Assembly (NCBI GenBank): GCA_035296385.1
Contig: DATHBB010000064.1
Coordinates: 1 to 30,476 of the forward strand
Reading direction: 5' to 3'
Origin: JAIVJZ01 sp035296385
GTDB taxonomy: Bacteria; Acidobacteriota; Blastocatellia; Pyrinomonadales; Pyrinomonadaceae
DNA length: 30,476 nt
Position 1 is the first letter of the stretch; every line of letters starts with the position of its first letter. Positions 1 through 7,056 of the stretch are shown in pieces. The notes below the pieces were generated by a model, which made no database searches, was not told where the DNA came from, and worked only from the letters and a program-made list of their open reading frames with translations. The position numbers and the translations under genes are program-made.

Positions 1-1359
1 AAGGCCGGATTCCGCGAGAAGTTTCGCCTCGACGTGGACAAGATTCCTTTCTTCCGCGTTGACCATCACCTCTCGCACGCCGCGAGCGCCTACTACGCGA
101 GCGGCTTTCAGGAGGCGACCGTCATCACCTGGGACGGCAGCGGCGACGGCCTGAGCGCCACCATCTCGCACGGCAAAGACGGCAAGCTCAAGGTGCTCGA
201 AGAGCGGCTCGACTTCTCCATCGGCGAGGTCTACTGGACGGTGCACAAGTTCCTGAAACTGAGCGACGAGGGATCGCTCATGGGACTGGCCGGTTACGGC
301 AAGCCGCAAAACTTCTTCAAAGGTCTGGTTGACGCCGACCGGCTCTACATGGATTTGAACCATATCAGTCGCCCCGGCGGCACGAGCGAGACGTGGATCG
401 GCTATCACCCGTCGCTCGTCGAACGTCTCGGCCCGCCGCGCCTGCCCGACGAACCGCTCGAAGACCGCCACCGCGACATCGCCGCCGACTTGCAAAAGCT
501 CGTCGAAGATTTCGGCTTCTCGTTTATGCGGCGCGCGATTGAGATGACCGGCTGCCGCAACGTCGCGTTTGCCGGAGGCGTCGCGTTGAATGCCGTGATG
601 AACGGCAAGATTGCGCGTTCCGGTCTGGTTGACAACATCTTCATCCAGCCGGAGGCGGGCGATGCGGGCGGCGCGCTCGGCGCGGCCTACATGGGCTATC
701 AACGCCTCGGCTACGACCTGCAACCGAAGGCGATGGAGCACGCCTACTGGGGCATCGGCTTCACGGACGAAGAGATCGAAGCGGCGCTCGCCATTACGAA
801 AGTGCGCTACGAAAAAGTGACGCGCGAGGAACTCGTCGAGACGGTGGCGAGCGAACTCGCGGACAAGAAGATCGTCGGTTGGTTTCAGGGACGCGCCGAA
901 TGGGGGCCGCGCGCTCTCGGCGCACGAAGCATACTCGCAGACCCGCGCGACCGCGAGATGAACTTGCGTGTGAACGCCGCCGTCAAATACCGCGACGACT
1001 GGCGGCCTTTCGCGCCGAGCATGATCGAAGAGGTGGCGGGCGAATACATGGAAGGTGCGATGTACGCGCCGTTCATGATCATGACGTTCCCCGTCAAGGA
1101 AGAGAAGAAGAAGGACATCGCGGCGGTCGTCCACGTTGACGGCACGACACGACCGCAGACCGTGCGCCGCACGGTCAACCCGCTCTACTACGACATGATC
1201 AAACGGCTCGGCGAAAAAACCGGCGTGCCCGTCGTGATGAACACGTCGTTTAATTTGAAGGGCGAACCCGTCGTCAATTCGCCGCGCGACGCGCTGCGCA
1301 CCTTCTTCAGTTCCGGCCTCGACGTGCTGGCGCTCGGCAATTTCATCATCAGGAAGTAA
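1..1359 (+). CDS. Carbamoyltransferase (NodU/CmcH family), 5' end cut by window edge
   Basis: The reading frame is open from base 1, so the start lies upstream; a GTG at 34 is unlikely to be the true start. Family role: transfer of a carbamoyl group from carbamoyl phosphate, via carbamoyl-AMP, to a hydroxyl of a sugar or natural product in the cytoplasm. Visible motifs are the His-rich metal-site segment DHHLSHAASAYYASGF near the left edge, the TWDGSGDG strand, FAGGVALNAVMNGKI and the C-terminal WFQGRAEWGPRALGARS and MNTSFNLKGEP blocks. The second copy in this window (11409-13121, 570 aa) has the His segment at about residue 129, so roughly 115 N-terminal residues are missing here. A short AAGTCGAAGT direct repeat (1385-1394, 1401-1410) follows the gene. 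The family is clear; the sugar acceptor is unknown. Confidence 0.93.
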   Translation, partial: KAGFREKFRLDVDKIPFFRVDHHLSHAASAYYASGFQEATVITWDGSGDGLSATISHGKDGKLKVLEERLDFSIGEVYWTVHKFLKLSDEGSLMGLAGYGKPQNFFKGLVDADRLYMDLNHISRPGGTSETWIGYHPSLVERLGPPRLPDEPLEDRHRDIAADLQKLVEDFGFSFMRRAIEMTGCRNVAFAGGVALNAVMNGKIARSGLVDNIFIQPEAGDAGGALGAAYMGYQRLGYDLQPKAMEHAYWGIGFTDEEIEAALAITKVRYEKVTREELVETVASELADKKIVGWFQGRAEWGPRALGARSILADPRDREMNLRVNAAVKYRDDWRPFAPSMIEEVAGEYMEGAMYAPFMIMTFPVKEEKKKDIAAVVHVDGTTRPQTVRRTVNPLYYDMIKRLGEKTGVPVVMNTSFNLKGEPVVNSPRDALRTFFSSGLDVLALGNFIIRK

Positions 1360-1492
1360 GGCGAAGCGGCAGTGACGGGGAAGTAAGTCGAAGTTAAGTT
1401 AAGTCGAAGTCGCGAGGGACAGGCCGAACGCGTCCCGACAATTTTCAAGGCGGTTCAAGGGGAAAGACAGGTCAGGGAGGATGGGCACCTTA

Positions 1493-2284
1493 ATGAGTGA
1501 ACAGAAGAACGGGCAGGCAGAGTTTCAATCGCGGATGATCAATCCGGGCGAATTCGAGCCGTACCTGAACCAGCGTCTGCTGGACGACACCTATCCGGCT
1601 TCGATGCTGTTGAAGGTGCTGAAAAAGAAGATCGTACGCAAAATCTCCGGCGGCCAGTTTAAGGACATGGAGATCGGCGGCGTCTATAACGGCCTCGTCG
1701 TCTTCGACCGGCAGGACCTGAACGGCGGCGGCCCGGCGCTCGCCATGAACATCTGCCGCATCCTGCTCGAACTCGGCTTCAGTCGAGTCGAAAAAATTTA
1801 CGAACTCTGTTCGGGTCCGGCCTACATGGCCTATTCGCTGCTCGCCAACGGCTTCTGCGAAAAAATAACGCTTGCCGACATCAACCCGGCGGCGGTCGAG
1901 GTGGCGAAGTACACGGCGAAGTACAACGGCGTCGAAGACAAGGTGAACATTTACCTGTCGGACGTGCTCGACCAGATGCCGGAGTCGGAGCAGTTCGACA
2001 TTGTGATCAGCAACCCGCCGAACGCTCTGCCGAACGCCGCGACGGACACGGACATACGCGCGTTTGACCCCGACTGGATTCTGCACAAAAAATTCTACGC
2101 CTCGATCAAACAGCACATGAAGCCCGGCGGCCACGTCGTCATGATCGAGATCGTGCCCGGTTCGACCACGGACATCTTCCGCCCGATGATCGAGGCGGGC
2201 GGCGGCACGCTCATCTCCGACGAGAAGGGCAGAGACATTCACGGCAATCTGAACGGGCTGTACTATATCGTCAGCCGTTGGTAA
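1493..2284 (+). CDS. Class I SAM-dependent methyltransferase, HemK/PrmC-like motif
   Basis: The protein has a Rossmann methyltransferase core. The SAM-binding region begins at YELCSGPAYMAYSLL (about residue 103), the acidic strand ITLADINPAAVEVAK follows, and an NPPN tetrapeptide lies at residues 174-177. NPPY/NPPN is typical of methyltransferases acting on amide or amino nitrogens (PrmC/HemK, RlmF, N6-adenine enzymes). I chose ATG 1493 because the AGGGAGG ribosome site ends at 1480: the in-frame ATG at 1481 would touch it, while 1493 gives 12 bases of spacing. The ATG at 1481 would add four residues. It lies between a carbamoyltransferase and a zinc-ribbon methyltransferase, so a role in decorating the polysaccharide or a precursor is possible, but the substrate cannot be read from the sequence. 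Confidence 0.85.
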   Translation: MSEQKNGQAEFQSRMINPGEFEPYLNQRLLDDTYPASMLLKVLKKKIVRKISGGQFKDMEIGGVYNGLVVFDRQDLNGGGPALAMNICRILLELGFSRVEKIYELCSGPAYMAYSLLANGFCEKITLADINPAAVEVAKYTAKYNGVEDKVNIYLSDVLDQMPESEQFDIVISNPPNALPNAATDTDIRAFDPDWILHKKFYASIKQHMKPGGHVVMIEIVPGSTTDIFRPMIEAGGGTLISDEKGRDIHGNLNGLYYIVSRW

Positions 2285-2395
2285 GGCTGTCAGTTGTCCG
2301 TCGTCAGTTGTCAGTTGCATGTGGCTCTCACACACGCTGCTAAAGATTTGATTGAACAACTGACGACGGACAACTGACCACGGACAGGTTTTTTT
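2285..2395. repeat. Intergenic heptamer inverted repeat, family A copy 1
   Basis: The element fills the whole gap between the stop codon ending at 2284 and the ATG at 2396. The left arm is a tandem of 7-bp units (GTCAGTT, GTCCGTC, GTCAGTT, GTCAGTT) and the right arm carries the reverse complements; about 23 bp pair perfectly (CAACTGACGACGGACAACTG side near 2358-2378). The centre carries GTTGCATGTGGC (2314-2325) and CTAAAGAT (2340-2347), both shared with other copies. Seven T residues (2389-2395) follow the right arm, giving a terminator-like look, but the start codon follows at once. Confidence 0.9.
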
Positions 2396-3415
2396 ATGCA
2401 GGTGAAATTGTTAGAGGTGTTGGGCTGCCCGCAGTGTCGCGGCGAACTCGCGCTCGGCGCGTCGGCGGAGCGCGACGCGGAGGGCAACGTCGAGACGGGC
2501 GAGTTGACGTGCGCGCGCTGCGCGAAGTCTTACCCGATCCGTTCGGGCATCCCGCGCTTCGTCGGCGACGACAACTACGCTTCGTCTTTCGGCTACCAGT
2601 GGAATCGCTTCCGGCTCGAACAACTCGACTCGGCCAACGGCACGCGCCTCTCGCACAAACGCTTCTACTCGGAGACTGAGTGGACGAAAGAGTGGATGGC
2701 GGGCAAGTGGATTCTGGACGCGGGCTGCGGCGCGGGTCGCTTCCTCGATGTCGCGGCGCAGACGGGCGCGGAAGTCGTCGGCATGGACATCAGCAACGCG
2801 ATTGAGGCTTCGCGCGACAACTTGAAAGGCAATCCGCGCGCCCATTTCGTGCAGGCGAGCATCTACGAGATGCCTTTCCGCGACGGCGTCTTCGACGGCG
2901 TCTATTGCATCGGCGTCATCCAGCACACGCCCGATCCTTTGAAGTCCGTGCGCTCGCTGCCGCGCGTGTTGAAGGCGGGCGGGCGCATCGCTTATTCGAT
3001 GTACGAGCGGCGCAAGTACACGTTCTTTCATTCCAAGTACATCCTGCGCCCGCTGACGAAAAAGATGGGGCAGAAGACTTTGCTCCAAACGATTCGCGCG
3101 GCGATGCCCGTCCTTTTCCCCTTGAGCGAAGTCGCCTTCCGCGTGCCCGTCCCCGTCGTCAGACGCTTCCTACAGTTCGCCATCCCCATCGCCAACTACG
3201 TCGAAGAGCCGGAACTGAACGTAAAGCAGCGTTACGCGTGGTCTCTGATGGACACGTTCGACATGCTCGCGCCGCAGTACGACCAGCCGCAGACCGAGCC
3301 GGACGTGACCGCCGCGATGCAGAGCGCAGGCATCGGCGAGATCAAACGCGCCCCGATTCAGGGTCTCGCACTCGTCGGTCGCAAACTCTCCTCCAACGGA
3401 ACGAAGCCGCAGTAG
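2396..3415 (+). CDS. SAM-dependent methyltransferase with Trm112-like zinc N-terminus
   Basis: The N-terminus resembles a Trm112/YcaR-type zinc domain, with cysteine pairs C11-C14 and C39-C42 and the following YPIRSGIPRF segment. A class I methyltransferase domain follows, with motif I WILDAGCGAGRF at about residues 105-116, the acidic strand VVGMD and the post-motif block GVYCIGVIQHTPDPLKSVR. At 339 aa it fits the family commonly found in polysaccharide loci, where members methylate sugar hydroxyls or act on lipid-linked intermediates; the actual acceptor here is unknown. The start codon comes straight after a T7 tract and the inverted repeat at 2285-2395, and the only Shine-Dalgarno-like bases (ACAGG) lie at the edge of the repeat's right arm. 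The next gene begins 48 bases downstream. Confidence 0.88.
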   Translation: MQVKLLEVLGCPQCRGELALGASAERDAEGNVETGELTCARCAKSYPIRSGIPRFVGDDNYASSFGYQWNRFRLEQLDSANGTRLSHKRFYSETEWTKEWMAGKWILDAGCGAGRFLDVAAQTGAEVVGMDISNAIEASRDNLKGNPRAHFVQASIYEMPFRDGVFDGVYCIGVIQHTPDPLKSVRSLPRVLKAGGRIAYSMYERRKYTFFHSKYILRPLTKKMGQKTLLQTIRAAMPVLFPLSEVAFRVPVPVVRRFLQFAIPIANYVEEPELNVKQRYAWSLMDTFDMLAPQYDQPQTEPDVTAAMQSAGIGEIKRAPIQGLALVGRKLSSNGTKPQ

Positions 3416-3463
3416 AAGCCCCCTTCTCCACGACGGCGAGAGCGAACCAATTTCCCGAACACG

Positions 3464-4786
3464 ATGTCTTTACGCACACTCTATCTCTGCTACTTTGGCT
3501 TGCGCGAGCCGCTGGTGCAGACGCAGGTGTTGCCCTACCTGAGACAACTGAGCGCGGGCGGCGAAGTGGAAGTCTTCCTCCTGACCTTTGAACCGGACAA
3601 GCGGAGCGCGTGGACGGCGGCGGACGAAGAGGACTGGCGCGCGCGTCTCGCCGCCGACGGGATTCGTTGGTTCGCGCTCCCTTATCATAAAAGCCCTTCC
3701 GTCGTCGTCACGCCTTACGACATCATGCGCGGCGCGTGGCTGGCGGCGCGGCTCGCGCGTCGTTATGGAATCGAAGTGCTGCATGCGCGCGGGCATCTGC
3801 CGATGGCGATGGCGCTACTCGCGCGCCGGATCATGCCAAACGTGCGCCTGCTGTTCGATATACGCGGGCTGCTCGCGGAGGAGTACGAAGAGGCGGGCGT
3901 GTGGCAGAAAGATTCGCCGCAGTCGCGCGCGATTCACGCGGTCGAGCGCGCGGGGTTGAAACGCGCGTCGCAACTCATCGTCCTGACGCGCCGTTTGCGC
4001 GACCATCTCGTCGCGCGCGGCCTCGCACGCGCCGAACAGATCGAAGTCATTCCCTGCTGCGTCGATTTCGCGCGCTTCGAGGCGACGGGGAACAACGGCG
4101 TCGGCGGCAGTCGCGATAACGCAAACGACGCGACGACGAACGGCAAGAGTCTCGACGCACAAGGTGAGGGCGAGCCGGAGCGTTTTGAAGTCGTCTCGGC
4201 GGGGTCTGTGACGGGCTTGTATCTGCTCGAAGAGATGGGGCGTTTTTTTCTCGCCTTGAAGCGGCACAGGCCGGACGCGTTTTTACGCATACTCACAACC
4301 TCTTCGCGCGAGCAGGCGGCGGCGACGCTCGAACGCGCGGGCTTGGACGCGGCGGACTTTTGGATCGGCGCGGTGCGGCCTTCGGAAGTTCCACGCTATC
4401 TCCGGCGCGCGCGGCTCGGACTCTCCTTCCGCAAGGCCACGTTCTCGCAGATCGCAGCCTCGCCCACGAAGATTCCGGAATATCTCGCGGCGGGGCTGCC
4501 CGCCGTCTGCAACGCCGGAATCGGCGACACGGACGAACTCCTGACGCGCTCCCGCACAGGGATAGTCCTGCGCGATTTCGACGAGCACACGCTCGACGAA
4601 GCCGCGCTCGCCGCGCTCGCACTCGCGTACGACGCGGAAGCGAGCGCGCGCTGTGTCGAGGCGGCTCATCGCCATTTCGATCTCGTGAGCGTCGGCGGCG
4701 TCGGCTATCGCAACGCCTATCGTCGTCTCGCCAAAGACAACGCGGGCGCGCTCGTCACATCCGAAACTCCTCAAGCGCGCGGGTGA
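3464..4786 (+). CDS. Glycosyltransferase family 4 (GT-B fold)
   Basis: This 440-aa protein has the layout of a GT4 retaining glycosyltransferase: an N-terminal Rossmann-like half starting TLYLCYFGLREPLVQTQVLP, the segment EVLHARGHLPMAMALLARR, and a C-terminal donor-binding half with VRPSEVPRYLRRARLGLSF and PTKIPEYLAAGLPAV at about residues 334-348, where the glutamate contacts the nucleotide sugar in the family. It should act in the cytoplasm on a lipid-linked or soluble acceptor. A low-complexity Asn/Asp/Gly-rich insert (about residues 208-230) separates the halves. There is no clear Shine-Dalgarno site. The stop codon overlaps the GTG start of the next gene by 4 bases, so it is probably translationally coupled to the HIT and HAD genes. 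Donor and acceptor sugars are not predictable. Confidence 0.88.
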   Translation: MSLRTLYLCYFGLREPLVQTQVLPYLRQLSAGGEVEVFLLTFEPDKRSAWTAADEEDWRARLAADGIRWFALPYHKSPSVVVTPYDIMRGAWLAARLARRYGIEVLHARGHLPMAMALLARRIMPNVRLLFDIRGLLAEEYEEAGVWQKDSPQSRAIHAVERAGLKRASQLIVLTRRLRDHLVARGLARAEQIEVIPCCVDFARFEATGNNGVGGSRDNANDATTNGKSLDAQGEGEPERFEVVSAGSVTGLYLLEEMGRFFLALKRHRPDAFLRILTTSSREQAAATLERAGLDAADFWIGAVRPSEVPRYLRRARLGLSFRKATFSQIAASPTKIPEYLAAGLPAVCNAGIGDTDELLTRSRTGIVLRDFDEHTLDEAALAALALAYDAEASARCVEAAHRHFDLVSVGGVGYRNAYRRLAKDNAGALVTSETPQARG

Positions 4787-5790
4787 TAAGTTTGAACGAA
4801 GCGATTTCATCGTCAACGACTACGCGAGCGACGAACGCGGAACATGCGCGCGAGGGCGGCGCGGCGGAGTCGTCTGCGCTGATGCGTTTGTGGTGGGAGC
4901 GGCACGCGTCCGGCCTGGTGCGCTACGATCCGCGCCTGCTCGTGCTGCACGCGGTCGAAGACGCTTGCGGCGAGTACGGTTGGGGCACGGTCTTTTACAG
5001 CAAGGCGCGCGAGGATTACAAAACGCGCGTCGGGAGTTTGCCGGAGAACCAAGCCGCGACCTTCGATCTCGACTTGATGAGCCGCCTGCAACTGATGCGC
5101 GCGGGCGGCCTGAACGTCGCCGCCAACCCGAACAGCATCGTGCCCGGTCATCTCGTCATCTGGCCGGAAGAGAAGCGCGCCGCGCTCACGCACGCGGACG
5201 TGCGCGACCTCTCGCGCCTCGCGCGCGAGCACGCGGCTTGGACGTTCATACACAACATGGAGCAGGCCGCCGCCTCCATCGTTGACTGGGCGCACTTCCA
5301 GGCCTACCCGTGGGAGTTTCCCATGTCGCACAACGGGGCGGGCGAGACGCTTTACGAGTCTGCGGACTTTAAGTTGTCGCGCCTCGCTGAGACGTATCCG
5401 GCTTATGTGTTGATGATCGAATCGAAACGCGTGGAGAGCTTGGCGGCGTGGTTGTTCGAGATGCTCCGCGCGCTGGCGCGCGGCGGCGCGGCGAGCGCGG
5501 GGCGAAGCGTACCCTGCAACATAGTGTGGCGCGGCGCGCGCGCGTGGCTCATTCCGCGCTCGCTCGCGCAGACGGCGCTCGCCGCGCGCTACGTCGGCGC
5601 GCTGGAGATGGGCGGGCTGTTCTGCCTGCCGAACGCCGACAGCCTGCGTCGTTATCTGCCCGACGCGCTCGCGTCGGAGGTGCGTCAGGCATCCGTCGCG
5701 GATGACAGGGACGTGCGCGCGTGGTGCGAAGGGTTGGCGCGCGAGACCGCAGACAGGCTGGCGGAGAGCGACGGCGGCGAGATCGAATGA
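4783..5790 (+). CDS. HIT-superfamily protein (DUF4922 / GDP-galactose phosphorylase-like)
   Basis: I place the start at GTG 4783, which overlaps the upstream TGA as GTGA; the frame stays open back to 4360 but that part lies inside the GT4 gene. An alternative TTG lies at 4792. The 335-aa product has a NPNSIVPGHLVIWPEE segment (from residue 115) like the N-P-x-x-x-V-P-G-H strand of HIT and GalT/VTC2-type proteins, and DWAHFQAYPWEFP with H171-F-Q173 where these families have H-x-H-x-Q. The second His, the nucleophile in the family, is kept, while the first His position appears to be Trp169. Family members transfer nucleotidyl groups or phosphorolyse nucleotide sugars. It is coupled to a GT4 upstream and a HAD protein downstream (ATGA overlap). 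A sugar-nucleotide role is likely but the reaction is inference. Confidence 0.7.
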   Translation: MISLNEAISSSTTTRATNAEHAREGGAAESSALMRLWWERHASGLVRYDPRLLVLHAVEDACGEYGWGTVFYSKAREDYKTRVGSLPENQAATFDLDLMSRLQLMRAGGLNVAANPNSIVPGHLVIWPEEKRAALTHADVRDLSRLAREHAAWTFIHNMEQAAASIVDWAHFQAYPWEFPMSHNGAGETLYESADFKLSRLAETYPAYVLMIESKRVESLAAWLFEMLRALARGGAASAGRSVPCNIVWRGARAWLIPRSLAQTALAARYVGALEMGGLFCLPNADSLRRYLPDALASEVRQASVADDRDVRAWCEGLARETADRLAESDGGEIE

Positions 5791-6830
5791 GCGCGCGCGT
5801 CGAACTCGACGAATTGATGGACGCGGCGCGCGTCGAACGCCTGCGACTGAGAGGCGCGCTCGTGCTCGACGTTGACGATACGCTGCTGGCGCGCGTGCGC
5901 GCGGACGGCGGTGCGGGCGAAGAGACTTTCGCGGAGAGCGCGGCGGCTGCCGCGCTTCCCGAGCTTCTGCGGCGCGGGTTCAACGTTTGTCTCATCACGG
6001 GGCACGGCTGGCAGCAACTCGAAACGCGCCTCGTCGCGCCCGTCGCCGAACATTTGCGCGGATCGGGCGACGCGACGGCTGCGGCCTCGTGCATCGCGCG
6101 CTTGCACGTTTATGCCAATCGCGGCGCGACGAAGATCGTCCGGGACGGCGCGCGCCACGCGGTTGACGAAATTTACGGCGCTCGCCATCAACTGCGCGAC
6201 GAAGACGTTCCGGCGCTCCGCACGTTGCTCGAATCTCTGGCGGTGGAGTTTGAAGCTGACGTGCGTGCGCGCGTCGCGTGGTACGAAGCGTCCTTCCCGC
6301 GTTTCGATTTCGGGGCGTTGCCCGCGCGGGTGTCGGAGCGCGAGGGCGCGGTGCTGGTCTTGCGTCCCGTGCCTTCGCGGATTCATGCGGTGCGCGACGC
6401 TGTAGCGGCGTCGTCGGTGAGGAATCCGCGCGCGGAAGTTTATGCGCGCGGGCTTGAGTTGTTGCAGAGCGCGCGTTTGAGCGAGCGTTACGAACTGGCG
6501 GAGAGCGGGCGCAGCAGCATAGAGATCACGCGGCGCGGCGTCTCGAAAGAGGCGGCGATGCGCGACGCCATAGCGGAACTTTCGGCGGCGTCGGGCGCGT
6601 CGGCGTGCGAGGTGGAAGAGTCAATCGTGTACGTCGGCGACGAGTTCTTCGCGGGCGGCAACGATTTTGTGATTCCGCAACTCTTCCCGCGCGCGTTGTG
6701 CCTGTCGGTGGCGGGCGGGAGCGCGGCGGGCAGTGAGGCAGGCGTCGTCTCGCTCACCCGCGCGTCGGGCGCAGCGGGGACGGCGGCGACCGGGAACTTG
6801 CTCGCGCATCTTCTCCGCTTGTCGGCGTGA
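5787..6830 (+). CDS. HAD-superfamily hydrolase-like protein
   Basis: The start is ATG 5787, overlapping the preceding TGA as ATGA; an upstream extension to 5721 would run into the HIT gene. The product is 347 aa. The HAD motif I is LDVDDTLL, with the nucleophile D28 and acid D30 of D-x-D-x-T. The C-terminal metal motif is VGDEFFAGGND with D285 and D293. This spacing resembles the G-D-x(6)-N-D motif of HAD-IIB/Cof-type phosphatases such as sugar-phosphate and trehalose-phosphate phosphatases. All catalytic acids seem present, so phosphatase activity is likely. The middle (about residues 90-240) would be the cap that sets the substrate, and I do not recognise it. Its coupling to GT4 and HIT genes suggests it acts on a sugar phosphate or releases a nucleotide-linked product in the same pathway. 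Confidence 0.82.
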   Translation: MSARVELDELMDAARVERLRLRGALVLDVDDTLLARVRADGGAGEETFAESAAAAALPELLRRGFNVCLITGHGWQQLETRLVAPVAEHLRGSGDATAAASCIARLHVYANRGATKIVRDGARHAVDEIYGARHQLRDEDVPALRTLLESLAVEFEADVRARVAWYEASFPRFDFGALPARVSEREGAVLVLRPVPSRIHAVRDAVAASSVRNPRAEVYARGLELLQSARLSERYELAESGRSSIEITRRGVSKEAAMRDAIAELSAASGASACEVEESIVYVGDEFFAGGNDFVIPQLFPRALCLSVAGGSAAGSEAGVVSLTRASGAAGTAATGNLLAHLLRLSA

Positions 6831-6846
6831 GTTTGATTGTGCATTA

Positions 6847-6874
6847 TTGACGCTTTCGCGGAGAAGGATATTTT
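6847..6874 (+). promoter_or_regulatory. Possible sigma-70-type promoter
   Basis: TTGACG (6847-6852, five of six matches to the -35 consensus) and TATTTT (6869-6874, four of six to the -10) are separated by 16 bases in the only non-coding gap above 200 bases in this window. They would drive the YvcK/GT2 gene at 7057, with the inverted repeat at 6910-7012 in the leader. This is a match by eye only. Confidence 0.35.
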
Positions 6875-6909
6875 TAGAGCGAGTTGTGCTTGGATGAGAA
6901 TAAAAACAT

Positions 6910-7012
6910 TCACCGCAGAGACGCGGAGGGGAGCGCAGAGTTAGCGCAGAGAAAACAATTGACCAACTCTCTGCGCCGCCTCTGCGGCTTGGCTCTGCGC
7001 CTCTGCGGTGAG
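6910..7012. repeat. Intergenic inverted repeat built on CGCAGAG units (family B)
   Basis: The left arm (6910-6951) holds spaced copies of CGCAGAG/CGGAG and begins TCACCGCAGAG. The right arm (6966-7012) is their reverse complement and ends CTCTGCGGTGAGCG. The arms would form a long, imperfect hairpin of about 40 bp around an AT-rich loop. It lies in the 226-base gap between the HAD gene and the YvcK/GT2 gene. The sequence is unrelated to family A, but the design (degenerate units of about 7 bp in inverted arms) is the same. Confidence 0.85.
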
Positions 7013-7056
7013 CGCCTTTTCACACGTTCAACTGCAATCAACGATAGTTTTTTAAG

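Noticed and set aside
2285..2395. Rho-independent terminator (hairpin plus T7)
   Set aside because: The T tract runs straight into the next start codon, and other family A copies lack a T tract. The hairpin is better described as a repeat element, though some termination is possible.
4360..4782. Upstream extension of the HIT gene frame over the GT4 gene
   Set aside because: The frame is open because of high GC, but it lies inside a well-supported GT4 domain and encodes an Arg-rich sequence without motifs. GTG 4783 with the GTGA overlap is the better start.
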